This document shows, in pieces, positions 1 to 8,936 of a DNA stretch of 38,058 bases. The notes beneath the pieces are model-generated. The model searched no databases. It saw only the letters and a list, made by a program, of their open reading frames with translations, and was not told the DNA's origin. The stretch spans positions 1 to 38,058 of the forward strand of contig JAFXVA010000003.1 of NCBI GenBank assembly GCA_017534965.1, given 5' to 3'. The position numbers and the translations under genes are program-made. This DNA is from Elusimicrobiaceae bacterium. GTDB taxonomy: Bacteria; Elusimicrobiota; Elusimicrobia; Elusimicrobiales; Elusimicrobiaceae. Each line of letters opens with the position of its first letter. Position 1 is the first letter of the stretch.

Positions 1-1543
1 AGGTAAGAGGTAATTTGTTTTTAAATGTTTGATATTTTGCGCCTAAAATAAAGGGCAAAATCTTTTTAAATTGTTTTGTGGGGATATACAGCAATGCAAG
101 GGTAAACAAAAATATTAACCCGCAAATAAAAATTCTTATAAAGCTGTTTTGCTCTTGTAAATTCCCTCCTATAAAAGCAGCAGGTATTAAGGCAAGTAAA
201 TTTAAACAACTTAAAATAACGGCATCTTTTAAAGGTAGCCAAAATTTAATTTGCGGTATATGTTTTTTAAAAAATAAGACAACAACAAAATAGGCAAAAA
301 GCGAACAGCCAATTTGAGCATAAGGAAAAGCAAAAGGTCCAAAGTGATAAATAGAAAAATACATTACGGCAAAGATAATAATATTCTTAAAAAGCATATA
401 TTTAAAACTTTCTTTTATCTTTCTTGTGCTGGCAATTAAACTTGCGGCAAAAGGTGCAAGCATACCGGTAATAAGCCATAGCATAAGCGGTCTTAAAAAT
501 TTAACGGCATTTTGGGCTGATTCTTCATTGAATTCTCCCCTTTTAAAAAATAAATTAACTATATCCGGTGCAAAATAACAGGTAAAAATAGCAAGCGGTA
601 TCATAATAAATAAAAGCAAATAATTTACTTTTAGATAGTTCTCATTTAAAGCATCAAAATCTTTTGCGGAAGCATTTTCGTTTAACTGAATATGAAACAC
701 TTGGGTTATTTTGAGGGTTAAAATCTCACTTGGGGAATCGGTTAATTGTTTTGCGTAAGATAAGGCACTTATTATGCCACCGGTAAAACTGCTCATTAAA
801 TAAAAAGGCAATAAGGAAACAATAGAATCTATTACGACTAACATTTGGTTGGTTATAATATTATTTTTTAAGCGGCTTTCAAGAGTTGTTTTTATATGGG
901 TAAAAGACCAATTTAATTTGTTTTTCATTATAAAAAGGCAGGTTATAATTTGTATAAAATAAGAAATTATAAACCCAATAAGCATAGTTTTTATGCCAAG
1001 AGTTTTATGTAATAAAAGCATTATCAACATTGGCAAAAGAGCATTTAACGGAAAGAGAAAATTTATTGAAAAGATGTGGTAGATATACATTATATCAAGT
1101 ATAAAATAACACAAAATATAAGTGCAGGTGTATAAAAAGGCAAGACGTAAAATTAAAACATCTTGACTTAAAATATCAATAGAAAATTTTGAAATAATAG
1201 AGAAAATACCAACAGGAAAAAGCATCCCCGCAAGTAAGATAAGCAGTAATATTGTTATATACAAAAGTAAAACAAAATTTAGGAAATTTTGGGCGGTTTT
1301 TTCGTTCTCTTTTTTTAAATATATTGCCTGAGGAATAATAACATTGCTGTTTAAAGAAGTAAAAAATAGAGCTGCAAGCCCTACAATAAAGAGAATATAA
1401 AAATAGACATCACAATTTGCCCTTGTGCCAAAATAAAAGGCAATTAAAATGCTATTTACAAAGGAAAGCATTTTCCAAATAAAAGTAGAGCCAATGGATA
1501 AGGCCGCGCCTTGTTTATAAGAATAGGGTTTAAATAAAGACAT
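1..1543 (-). CDS. MurJ/Wzx-like lipid-linked oligosaccharide flippase (3' end cut by window edge)
   Basis: Reading the minus strand from the ATG at 1543 gives an uninterrupted frame of 514 codons that runs off the left edge. The product begins MSLFKPYSYKQGAAL and is almost entirely hydrophobic, with about a dozen predicted membrane segments separated by short basic loops. This is the architecture of the MOP flippase superfamily (MurJ/MviN, Wzx), which moves undecaprenyl-linked glycans across the inner membrane. The N-terminal part (FGTRANCDVYFY) resembles the MviN pattern of a FG(x)n D-x-F/Y segment. At 514 residues it is already close to the usual MurJ length of 500-550, so little is missing. 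It is divergent from a glycan gene cluster starting at 1649, so a polysaccharide or LPS precursor flippase is as likely as the housekeeping MurJ. Family confident, exact substrate not. Confidence 0.8.
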   Translation of the reverse strand, partial: MSLFKPYSYKQGAALSIGSTFIWKMLSFVNSILIAFYFGTRANCDVYFYILFIVGLAALFFTSLNSNVIIPQAIYLKKENEKTAQNFLNFVLLLYITILLLILLAGMLFPVGIFSIISKFSIDILSQDVLILRLAFLYTCTYILCYFILDIMYIYHIFSINFLFPLNALLPMLIMLLLHKTLGIKTMLIGFIISYFIQIITCLFIMKNKLNWSFTHIKTTLESRLKNNIITNQMLVVIDSIVSLLPFYLMSSFTGGIISALSYAKQLTDSPSEILTLKITQVFHIQLNENASAKDFDALNENYLKVNYLLLFIMIPLAIFTCYFAPDIVNLFFKRGEFNEESAQNAVKFLRPLMLWLITGMLAPFAASLIASTRKIKESFKYMLFKNIIIFAVMYFSIYHFGPFAFPYAQIGCSLFAYFVVVLFFKKHIPQIKFWLPLKDAVILSCLNLLALIPAAFIGGNLQEQNSFIRIFICGLIFLFTLALLYIPTKQFKKILPFILGAKYQTFKNKLPLT

Positions 1544-1601
1544 ATAATTATTATATTATTTTAAAAAAATTAATGACAGAATTTGCGGGCATACTTTAAA
1601 G

Positions 1602-1642
1602 GTTAATTATATGCTATAATTATGATAAAGTTATTTTGAGGA
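1602..1642 (+). promoter_or_regulatory. Promoter and RBS of the glycan operon
   Basis: An extended -10 box, TGC followed by TATAAT (1615-1620), lies 28 bases before the ATG at 1649. A GAGGA Shine-Dalgarno sits about 7 bases before the start. No good -35 is visible at 17 bp, as expected for an extended -10 promoter. It would drive the genes from 1649 to about 7812. Confidence 0.5.
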
Positions 1643-1648
1643 CAAAAA

Positions 1649-3160
1649 ATGAATATAAAAAATATAATTATTCAAGCCGGTGGTAAGGGCTCTCGCTTAG
1701 AAGGCCTTACCAGAAACAAGCCTAAATGTCTAGTCCCTGTTAACAATTTACCCATCATCTTTTATGCTTTTGAGAAGTTTAAAGATGCCAACTTTACCAT
1801 TATTGCAGATTATAAAACAGATGTTTTAGAGAAATATTTAAAAGCCTTTGCTTCCCAATACAAATATACTATTGTAAAGGCCACTAAAAAAGGCACGATT
1901 TCCGGCTTAAAAGAAGCCATAAAACCTTTTAAAGAAAAAGAACCTTTTATGATTATGTGGTGTGATTTAATTTTATCCAAAGATTTCAAAATACCGCAAG
2001 ACAAAGGAAATTATATAGGTATTTCAAAAGATTTTGAATGTCGCTGGTCCTACATTGATGGAAAATTTATAAAGCAACCCTCTAAAGAAAACGGCGTAGC
2101 GGGCTTATTTATTTTTGAAGATAAATCATTGTTAAAAGATATTACAGATGAGGGCGCTTTTGTTGACTGGCTAAGTAAAAAAGATTTAGCATTTAAGCGT
2201 TTAGATTTGTTTGGCTCAAAGGAAATTGGCACTTTGCTTGCTTATAGCGATAATAATGATAACTCCCACCGCTGCCGTCCGTTTAATTCTATGAAGTTTG
2301 AAGGCGATTTGGTTATTAAAGAAGGCATTACTCCGCAAGGCAAAAAAATTGCTATTGATGAGATTGCTTGGTATAAACATGTAAAGAAACTTGGTTTTGA
2401 GTTTATTCCGGAAATTTATGAATACGAGCCTTTAAAAATGAAAAGGGTTAAAGGTAAAAATATTTTTGAATATGATTGCTTAACAAAAACCCAAAAAACA
2501 GATATTTTAACTGCTCTTGTTAAGGCTTTGCGCTCTTTGCATAATTTGGAAAGACCTAAAGAAGCCACTATAAGCGATTGCCAGGAAAATTATATTACTA
2601 AGACTTTTGATCGCCTTGAAAAAGTTAAAAATTTGGTTCCTTTTGCAGATAAAGAATTTATAAAAATCAATGGTGCATATTACAGAAATATCTTTTTTGA
2701 TAAAGAGGAACTTATTGCCCTTGTTAAAAAGCATTTTCCAAAAGAGTTTAAATTAATACACGGAGATCCTACTTTTTCTAACTTAATGTTTGATACTTTT
2801 GATATGCGTGCCGTTTTAATTGACCCAAGAGGTTATTTCGGCAAAACAAAGTTATATGGCGATGCTGATTATGACTGGGCAAAACTTTATTATTCCATAA
2901 ACGGCAATTATGATTTGTTTAACCGCAAAAAGTTTACTTTGGATATCAGACAAAAAGATGTAGAACTTGCTATAAAGCCCAGCAACTGGGGCGATATGGA
3001 AGAATGTTTTTTTGACTTACTGCCGGAAGTAAATAAAGAAAAAATAAAGATGTTGCATGGAATTATTTGGCTTTCCCTTACCACTTATGCCTGGGAAGAT
3101 TACGATAGTATTTGCGCAGCATTTTATAACGGCCTCATTAAATTAAGCGAGGTTTTATAA
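1649..3160 (+). CDS. Bifunctional nucleotidyltransferase / APH-type kinase
   Basis: Two enzymes are fused. Residues 1 to about 230 are a sugar-phosphate/choline-phosphate nucleotidyltransferase fold: the nucleotide-binding signature GGKGSRLEGLTRNKPKCLVP sits at residues 11-30 and a metal-binding Asp is at about 106 (MWCDL). Residues from about 240 to 503 are an aminoglycoside/choline-kinase-like domain with Brenner motif HGDPTFSN (H371, D373, N378) and the following DPRG (D392). Such fusions activate a small alcohol or sugar by phosphorylation and then nucleotidylation for transfer to surface polysaccharide. The substrate could be choline (LicA/LicC-like) or a sugar and cannot be read from the sequence. 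The next gene, a HAD phosphatase, begins 1 base after the stop, which suggests a common pathway. GAGGA ribosome site supports this start. Confidence 0.85.
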   Translation: MNIKNIIIQAGGKGSRLEGLTRNKPKCLVPVNNLPIIFYAFEKFKDANFTIIADYKTDVLEKYLKAFASQYKYTIVKATKKGTISGLKEAIKPFKEKEPFMIMWCDLILSKDFKIPQDKGNYIGISKDFECRWSYIDGKFIKQPSKENGVAGLFIFEDKSLLKDITDEGAFVDWLSKKDLAFKRLDLFGSKEIGTLLAYSDNNDNSHRCRPFNSMKFEGDLVIKEGITPQGKKIAIDEIAWYKHVKKLGFEFIPEIYEYEPLKMKRVKGKNIFEYDCLTKTQKTDILTALVKALRSLHNLERPKEATISDCQENYITKTFDRLEKVKNLVPFADKEFIKINGAYYRNIFFDKEELIALVKKHFPKEFKLIHGDPTFSNLMFDTFDMRAVLIDPRGYFGKTKLYGDADYDWAKLYYSINGNYDLFNRKKFTLDIRQKDVELAIKPSNWGDMEECFFDLLPEVNKEKIKMLHGIIWLSLTTYAWEDYDSICAAFYNGLIKLSEVL

Positions 3161-3161
3161 A

Positions 3162-3530
3162 ATGTTAAAACTTTCCCCTTTAGCACATACTTGGATTTTT
3201 GATGTGGATGGAACGATAGTTAAACATAATGGCTATAAAATAGACGGCAAAGATACTTTGCTTGCAGGAGTAAAAGAGTTTTTTGCTACTTTACCTAAAG
3301 AAGATAAAGTAGTTTTTTTAACTTCCCGCACAAAAGAACAAATAGAAGATTTAAAAGTCTTTTTACAGGGAAATAATATTCGTTATGATGTTATTATTTC
3401 GGATATGCCAATGGGAGAGCGTATTTTGGTTAATGATGATAAACCAAGCGGGTTAGCCTGCTGTTATGCTAATAGGAAAAAAAGAGATTTTCCTTTAAAT
3501 ATTGAGTATATTATAGATAAAAATCTTTAA
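3162..3530 (+). CDS. Small capless HAD-superfamily phosphatase
   Basis: The 122-residue protein has the HAD motifs in order: DVDGT (D14 nucleophile, D16 general acid), a Thr-Ser pair in FLTSRTK (T54/S55), and NDDKP at 91-95 as the Mg-binding acidic motif. There is no room for a cap domain, so it belongs to the small C0-type HADs that act on exposed phosphates. It is separated by one base from the upstream nucleotidyltransferase-kinase and precedes glycosyltransferase-like genes, so it probably dephosphorylates a precursor of a surface glycan decoration. It lacks the KdsC-type signature DVDGVLTDG, so I do not call it Kdo-8-phosphate phosphatase although kdsD is nearby. Confidence 0.8.
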   Translation: MLKLSPLAHTWIFDVDGTIVKHNGYKIDGKDTLLAGVKEFFATLPKEDKVVFLTSRTKEQIEDLKVFLQGNNIRYDVIISDMPMGERILVNDDKPSGLACCYANRKKRDFPLNIEYIIDKNL

Positions 3531-3552
3531 AATTCTTATTTGGGGATATAAG

Positions 3553-4545
3553 ATGAATTTTGATAAAGTCCATAATCTAAATAAATTTCTAAGCAATATT
3601 GCCATAATAAAACCCCTGCGTAAAAAATTAAGAATTTTTTTGGATACTATAACTATCGGTTTTTATATCAAAAATATTGAAAAAAAGACTTACGAAAAAT
3701 ATTTGTTAAAAGACGGCTATAACCTTGCTTTAAGAGAAGGTAATGGAGAGACTTTTTTAGTCTGTTCATTAATTGATGAATTAGAAAAAACTTATAAAGC
3801 AAAAGTAAAACTTTTTATAAAACCATCTCATGAGTATCTTATGAAAATGTTTGCTATAAAAGATTATGTGGTTGTTAAAGATTTTTCTAAAAAAACAATA
3901 TATCCTGTATACTTAAATAAAACCCCTCTTCCGCAAAAAGGAAATGTTTGGTTTGTAAAGGAAAGATATAATAAGGAAACTAATAAGAAAATAGGTTGGA
4001 AGTACTTTAATAACTTTAGAGAAGAAATTTTGAATTTGCTCGGCTTACCCTTAACCACTAAATTAATTGCACCTGTAAATAAACTAGAGATGTCTAAAGA
4101 TTTCAGAGAGACAATTAATAGGTATAATTCTCTTGATAAAATTATTCTATTTATACCGGAAGCCAATTTAAAAAGTGTCGGTAATTTAGAATATTGGGAA
4201 AAGTTGGCCTCTTTACTTAAAAAAGCAGGGTATAGTGTAATTTCTAATGTCATTTGTAAAGAAAATTATTTAAAGAATGCTGACTTAAATGAAGATTTTG
4301 CAATAGAAGATTTAATTGCTTTGGGTTTTAATTGTAAGTCTATTATATCAAACAGAAGCGGTATGTGCGATGTTTTTAACCAAAGAGGAAAAGCTCTTTT
4401 TGTATTTGATACAGCGTACAAAATTAAGCAAGCTAAAGATTTTTATAACCTAAATGTAATGTTTAACAGAAATGATATAAACGAATACGCCGATGAAACT
4501 CAAATTTCCCCTGAAGAATTAGCAAATAACATAACAGAATTATAG
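3553..4545 (+). CDS. Putative glycosyltransferase (GT-B / GT9-like fold)
   Basis: This 330-residue protein has no confident textbook family match by eye. The C-terminal half looks like the nucleotide-sugar domain of GT-B enzymes: a hydrophobic strand IILFIPEANLKS, an amphipathic helix WEKLASLLKKAGY, a strand VISNV, and then the SNRSGMCD turn at about 266-273. That turn is shared with the gene at 6646 (GVRSGLLD), so the two are distant paralogues. In GT9-like folds the equivalent segment is the phosphate/sugar-binding helix. A GGGGA ribosome site lies just before the ATG. Position inside the LPS/capsule cluster supports a role in glycan assembly. Acceptor and donor unknown. Confidence 0.6.
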   Translation: MNFDKVHNLNKFLSNIAIIKPLRKKLRIFLDTITIGFYIKNIEKKTYEKYLLKDGYNLALREGNGETFLVCSLIDELEKTYKAKVKLFIKPSHEYLMKMFAIKDYVVVKDFSKKTIYPVYLNKTPLPQKGNVWFVKERYNKETNKKIGWKYFNNFREEILNLLGLPLTTKLIAPVNKLEMSKDFRETINRYNSLDKIILFIPEANLKSVGNLEYWEKLASLLKKAGYSVISNVICKENYLKNADLNEDFAIEDLIALGFNCKSIISNRSGMCDVFNQRGKALFVFDTAYKIKQAKDFYNLNVMFNRNDINEYADETQISPEELANNITEL

Positions 4546-4566
4546 TTTTTGGAAAAAATAAGATTT

Positions 4567-5649
4567 ATGATTTATAGAATAAAAATAAAATTACAAAATG
4601 GTGTTTTATATCAACTGCGTTTAGGTCGTTTGACTTTGTTTGAATATGGGCGTGAAAATGGTAAAGTATTTTTGCGCTTACCTTTAAGAAAAAAACCTCA
4701 ATTAGATAAACCGATATTTTATTTAAAAATAAATAGCCGAATGTATAAAATATCTATACCCTGTTTAGAATTTTGGTTAAGTGTTGTAAAAGAAATGAAA
4801 GGTGATTTTTATTTACTTTGTGATGATGCTATATTAGAAAGACATATTTTAAGAAATGTTAGGTTTGAAAACTCGGATATTAAAATTATACATAGTAAGC
4901 GTGGTAACTTTAAAAAGCAAGTTAGCAATATTTGTTCTAAGCGGTGGAAAAATGCGGCTTTTGCCCATATATCTGTATATTTACATGCGCAGCAAAATAA
5001 AATAAGTGAATTTTGGAATATAGATGCCGATGATACAATGATTTTTGCTTCCCCGGCGGATGTAGCATCTTCTTTAACTAAAGTGGCTTCTTATGCAAGA
5101 GATAATAATTTAGATGCTTTTTCTTGGGATATGCATAGAAGTTCTTTTTATGGCTTATATTGGACTTTTGGCGTTACTTTTACAAAGTTGAATAAAACTA
5201 TTGGTTCTATTCTTAAACAGGCGGGAAATGGGGCCTGGCGTAAAATATATTCAAGCTGTATTTTAGAATCAGAAGGTTTAGATACTAATTTAGATTGTTT
5301 CTTTTCTTATTTACTAGATAAAGGACAACTAAAACTTGGAACTTTTAATATTGAAAATGTTTATTTTATGCATTGGGGAATTGCAAATTTTTTAGAATAT
5401 TTTAAAACTTTGCAAGTTGTTCAAGGCAAAAAGATGTATTATCCCATATCAGAATGTATTGATGAAAATATGGGATATATTTCCTGTGCCAAAGATGTTA
5501 TTTGTCTAGATTGCGGAATTTCTAAACAAAAGAGCCAGCAAGTGCTGCAAGATAAATTACATGCATATTTTAAAAGATTAATATATTTGGCAAAACATTT
5601 TGAACAACCAAGTGTTAAGGAAAGTTATAAAAATTTTTTAAAGCAATAA
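4567..5649 (+). CDS. Putative glycosyltransferase-like protein with an acidic DADD motif
   Basis: I do not recognise a named family with certainty. About 360 residues, no signal peptide or membrane segment. The middle contains FWNIDADDTMIFASP, a strand ending in Asp-x-Asp-Asp followed by a hydrophobic stretch, which is what the metal-binding DxD of GT-A glycosyltransferases looks like. Further on are the aromatic-rich FSWDMHRSSFYGLYWTFG and MHWGIANFLEYF segments. The start is unclear: a TTG at 4549 is in frame and only 3 bases after the previous stop, while the ATG at 4567 is a commoner start; neither has a good Shine-Dalgarno, so translational coupling is likely. Its place among glycan genes supports a glycosyltransferase role, but this is inference. 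Confidence 0.5.
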   Translation: MIYRIKIKLQNGVLYQLRLGRLTLFEYGRENGKVFLRLPLRKKPQLDKPIFYLKINSRMYKISIPCLEFWLSVVKEMKGDFYLLCDDAILERHILRNVRFENSDIKIIHSKRGNFKKQVSNICSKRWKNAAFAHISVYLHAQQNKISEFWNIDADDTMIFASPADVASSLTKVASYARDNNLDAFSWDMHRSSFYGLYWTFGVTFTKLNKTIGSILKQAGNGAWRKIYSSCILESEGLDTNLDCFFSYLLDKGQLKLGTFNIENVYFMHWGIANFLEYFKTLQVVQGKKMYYPISECIDENMGYISCAKDVICLDCGISKQKSQQVLQDKLHAYFKRLIYLAKHFEQPSVKESYKNFLKQ

Positions 5650-5676
5650 ATCCCCCTTTTGTAAAGGAGCAATTTT

Positions 5677-6645
5677 ATGGATATAACAAATAAAAAAGAT
5701 TTAGATAATGCAAAAGATATTGTTAAAAGGGAAATAATCTGTTTACAAAAATTAGAAGAATTGCTAGTTAATACCCCCTTGTCTAAAGTATTAGATTTAA
5801 TGCAAAACACTAAAGGTCGTGTTATTTTTACAGGGATGGGTAAATCAGGAATTGTGGCACAAAAAATTGTTGCTTCTCTTGCTTCAACGGGAACGCCGGC
5901 TTTTTTTGTTCATCCGGCAGAAGCAAGTCATGGCGATTTGGGTATGATTTCTAAGGAAGATATTGTGCTTGCTATATCTAATAGCGGAGAATCAAAAGAA
6001 CTTGTTGATATAGTTAATTATTGTAAGCGTTTTGGTATTACTATGGTTGGTATTACGAAAAATCCACAAAGTTCTTTGGGAAAATGCGTTGATTATATTT
6101 TACAATTACCCAATGTGCCTGAGGCTGATACTTTAGGGCTTGCCCCAACTTGCTCTACCACTGCAACTTTAGTATTGGGAGATGTTTTAACAGTATGTTT
6201 AATGAATAGAAATAAATTTACGGAAACCGATTTCGGTATAAGACATCCCGGCGGAAAACTTGGCAGTATCTTGCAAAGTGTGGCAGAAATTATGCATAAG
6301 GGTGATGAGATGCCTATTTTACCAGAAGATTCTACTTTTGAAAAAATTATTATTACTATGAGCGATAAACGATTGGGGTGTGTAGGTTTTGTTGATAAAA
6401 ATGGTAAATTAAGCGGTATTTTTACAGATGGGGATTTGCGAAGAAAAATATCCCCTGATTTATTTAATAAAACGGGTAAAGATTTAATGCACCCAAAGCC
6501 CCAACAAATAGCACCTGATATGTTATGCTCGGCTGCTATAAGGTTGATGAATGAGAAAAAAATAACTTCTTTGTTTATTGTTAAGGATTATCGCCCTGTC
6601 GGAATAGTCCATATTCACGATTTGCTTAAAAAGGGAGTTTCATAA
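5677..6645 (+). CDS. kdsD: D-arabinose-5-phosphate isomerase (KdsD/KpsF family)
   Basis: The enzyme interconverts ribulose-5-phosphate and arabinose-5-phosphate, the first committed step towards Kdo for LPS or capsule. The 322 residues show the family layout: an N-terminal SIS isomerase domain with FTGMGKSG (51-58), the HPAEASHGDLG loop (79-89) containing the catalytic His, and SNSGESKE (101-108); then two CBS domains (about 204-260 and 268-322) with SGIFTDGDLRR and VGIVHIHDLL typical of the motif. Length matches E. coli KdsD/GutQ/KpsF. An AAGGAG ribosome site lies 7 bases before the ATG. The neighbours are glycosyltransferases, so the product most likely feeds Kdo synthesis for this locus. 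Confidence 0.95.
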   Translation: MDITNKKDLDNAKDIVKREIICLQKLEELLVNTPLSKVLDLMQNTKGRVIFTGMGKSGIVAQKIVASLASTGTPAFFVHPAEASHGDLGMISKEDIVLAISNSGESKELVDIVNYCKRFGITMVGITKNPQSSLGKCVDYILQLPNVPEADTLGLAPTCSTTATLVLGDVLTVCLMNRNKFTETDFGIRHPGGKLGSILQSVAEIMHKGDEMPILPEDSTFEKIIITMSDKRLGCVGFVDKNGKLSGIFTDGDLRRKISPDLFNKTGKDLMHPKPQQIAPDMLCSAAIRLMNEKKITSLFIVKDYRPVGIVHIHDLLKKGVS

Positions 6646-7812
6646 ATGAAATTGTGGCATATTGTTAAAGGAACAGGGGTAAATGCTACTTATAATTTAT
6701 GCGGATATCCTATATACAAAATAAAAGAAAAGTTAAATATAAGAGAAAGAATTTTCTGTAAAGGATTACTATCTTCTAAAAAAACTTTTTGTTATGAAAA
6801 AGGTATTTCTCTTAAAGAATTTTTTGTTTTTAAAAAGTGTTTTTTAAAGCGTGGAATATACAAGTATAGAGCTATTGTTAAATTATTTGGTTTAACTTTG
6901 CAAGATCAAGAAGAAGTAATGGCATTTTATAAAAAATATAAGTCTAAAATTCCTGCAGATACAGATTATTTGTGTTTTCTGTCAACCGGTATAGGTGAAT
7001 TTAGTTTATTTTTGTCTTTATGTTTAAATAATTTTATGAAACAAAATCATATTAAACATCCCTTATTTATTACAAAAAACAAATATCACATAGCCCTGCT
7101 TAATATTTTTTGTCCTTCACTTAAAATCATATTAGTTTTAGATTTTCCATTTCAAAGAGTAAACGAGTTTAAAATAAATAATATTAGGGCAAAATATTTT
7201 TTCCCTTTGCCTTATTTTCAACAGGTAGAAAAAGATATACATAATAAAAGAATACACTTTGGGGAGTCTTTATTAAATTTTTTTGAATTAAATAACAAAA
7301 AATTTGATGTTAATTTACCTAAGATTTTATCTAAATGGCAATATACAACAGAAGAAAAATTAAAACCTTTTTCTTTAAATAACAAAGATTTTGTTTTTAT
7401 ATCCCCTCAAGCCAATAGTTGCCAAAGGATTAATATAAAATTTTGGAATACTCTGGTAGAAAAATTACATAATAAAGGTTTAAAAATTATTTTTAATTCC
7501 TCAGATTTTTCTGTGCCACCAGGATGTTTAACGGCAGATTTTTCTTTGAAAGAAGCATTTGTAATTGCTCAAAAAGCAAAGGCTATTATTGGGGTTCGCA
7601 GTGGCCTATTAGATCTTTTAAGTATGAGTGAAACACCTATACATGCAATTTATACTGCTTTTAAAGACAGAAAAGATTTTCCGCCAATGTCTAAAGAATA
7701 TGTAAGAATAGGTTTTGATTTAGAGAAACTCCCAAAGGAAATAAGAAAATCTAAAATTTATTCTTATTTTTATAGTGAAAACCTTATAGAAGAGATTTTA
7801 AATAACTTATAA
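6646..7812 (+). CDS. Putative glycosyltransferase (GT9-like), paralogue of the 3553 gene
   Basis: The 388-residue protein starts immediately after the kdsD stop codon, with an AGGGAG ribosome site inside the end of kdsD, so the two are co-translated. The N-terminal half has an unusually basic, Cys-containing region; the C-terminal half has GT-B features: strand FVFISPQANS, helix FWNTLVEKLHNKG, strand LKIIFNSSD, and IGVRSGLLDLLS with G316-V-R-S-G320. The RSG turn and helix are the most conserved segment shared with the 3553 gene and resemble the nucleotide-sugar phosphate binding helix of family GT9. Function inferred from fold and context only: transfer of a sugar in LPS/capsule assembly. Confidence 0.6.
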   Translation: MKLWHIVKGTGVNATYNLCGYPIYKIKEKLNIRERIFCKGLLSSKKTFCYEKGISLKEFFVFKKCFLKRGIYKYRAIVKLFGLTLQDQEEVMAFYKKYKSKIPADTDYLCFLSTGIGEFSLFLSLCLNNFMKQNHIKHPLFITKNKYHIALLNIFCPSLKIILVLDFPFQRVNEFKINNIRAKYFFPLPYFQQVEKDIHNKRIHFGESLLNFFELNNKKFDVNLPKILSKWQYTTEEKLKPFSLNNKDFVFISPQANSCQRINIKFWNTLVEKLHNKGLKIIFNSSDFSVPPGCLTADFSLKEAFVIAQKAKAIIGVRSGLLDLLSMSETPIHAIYTAFKDRKDFPPMSKEYVRIGFDLEKLPKEIRKSKIYSYFYSENLIEEILNNL

Positions 7813-7821
7813 GATTTCTAT

Positions 7822-8916
7822 TTAATAGGTTAGTTCCTTAATTAATTCTTTAATGTCAAAATCTTTATTGTAGGCGTGTTGGTTTTCAAGTAAAGTGGCG
7901 TTTTGGCTGTTTGGGCCCCATAAAACTATATTTTCTTGGTCTAGACCTGAATAAATACAAATTTGTTTTTTACCAAAGCCGCTTGCGGCGTGAACTATGT
8001 AAGTATCTGGGGTAATTAAGATATCAGCTTGTTTTAAAAGTGCGATATTTAGCAAAATTCCGCCTTTTAAGGCGTTTTCTTGCGAAACTAGGGTAAGATT
8101 ACCCGGTAAATCCTTATACCCCCTAAAAAAAGTTTTTAAATTGTCGGCCGGACCGATAATTAAGATTTTATATTTTGGCAGTAATTTGGCAATTTCTAAG
8201 GCCTGTTTTGCGCTAAAACATCTTCTATGAGAGGCGGCAAAAGGGTTAAAAATAATAAGTTTTTCCCCCGCCTGTAATTTTAAAGATTTTACCACTTTTT
8301 CGGCAAGTTTAACACTTTCTTTTGGAAGTGGCAAAATATAGCGGTAGTCAAAAGCATAATCTCTAGGCAAAATTTTAAGCCCTTCAAAAACGGCTTTATG
8401 TAATTTGGTAATATGCGCGCTGTTCCATTTGTAAGGTTTGTTGATATTATAAAGTTTATAGGTATCTCTGTTAAAACCAAAGATAAAACGCGCTTTTATA
8501 AGACGCAGTAAGAAAATGCTTTGGGCGGTGGGTTCTTTATCTATATCAATAACAAGGTCGTATTTTTCTTTTCTCAAAGCAAGGCCTAATTTTAAAATTT
8601 TAAACCAGCTTCTTTTATAAAGATAAATTTGGTCCACGTCTTTATTGTTTTCAATGATAGTTTTTGCGCTTGGTCCTGTTATAACCGCTAAATGTATTTT
8701 GGGATAAAGGGCTTTTAAATTGTGAAAGGAAATGGTGGAAACTATCATATCGCCAAGTTTATTATCATAGCGTAAAAAAAGCACTTTTTTAATGCTTTTA
8801 AATGCACTTGGCGAATAATGTGCCGGTGATTTTCTATCAAATAAAAACTTGGCAAGTTGTGCTTTTTTTGCACGCAACCATAAATTTTTATTTCTGTTCC
8901 ACTCTCTAAAAGTCAT
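7822..8916 (-). CDS. Glycosyltransferase family 9 protein (LPS heptosyltransferase-like)
   Basis: The protein is 364 residues, the usual length for ADP-heptose:LPS heptosyltransferases. Diagnostic segments are VLFLRYDNKLGDMIVSTISF (about 46-65), the glycine-Asp acceptor-site strand of GT9; the Rossmann-like strand YDLVIDIDKEPT; the mid-domain FNPFAASHRRCFS; and the C-terminal ADILITPDTYIVHAASGFGK, which in the family binds the nucleotide sugar. It probably adds heptose or a related sugar to the LPS core. It converges on the plus-strand cluster (9 bases between stops). It has no Shine-Dalgarno; an extended -10 (TGC plus TATAAT, 8923-8931) lies 6 bases before the ATG. Confidence 0.88.
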   Translation of the reverse strand: MTFREWNRNKNLWLRAKKAQLAKFLFDRKSPAHYSPSAFKSIKKVLFLRYDNKLGDMIVSTISFHNLKALYPKIHLAVITGPSAKTIIENNKDVDQIYLYKRSWFKILKLGLALRKEKYDLVIDIDKEPTAQSIFLLRLIKARFIFGFNRDTYKLYNINKPYKWNSAHITKLHKAVFEGLKILPRDYAFDYRYILPLPKESVKLAEKVVKSLKLQAGEKLIIFNPFAASHRRCFSAKQALEIAKLLPKYKILIIGPADNLKTFFRGYKDLPGNLTLVSQENALKGGILLNIALLKQADILITPDTYIVHAASGFGKKQICIYSGLDQENIVLWGPNSQNATLLENQHAYNKDFDIKELIKELTY

Positions 8917-8922
8917 AGTTAT

Positions 8923-8931
8923 ATTATAGCA
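8923..8931 (-). promoter_or_regulatory. Extended -10 promoter, probably giving a leaderless mRNA
   Basis: On the minus strand TGC-TATAAT ends 6 bases before the ATG at 8916. A transcription start about 7 bases after the -10 would fall on or next to the start codon, and no Shine-Dalgarno is present. Confidence 0.5.
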
Positions 8932-8936
8932 AGAAA

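Noticed and set aside
78-293. 71-residue plus-strand frame at the left edge
   Set aside because: Antisense to the flippase, whose membrane-protein frame is continuous to the edge.
3162-3530. HAD gene as kdsC
   Set aside because: The motif is DVDGT, not the KdsC DVDGVLTDG, and the tetramer-forming C-terminal part is absent.
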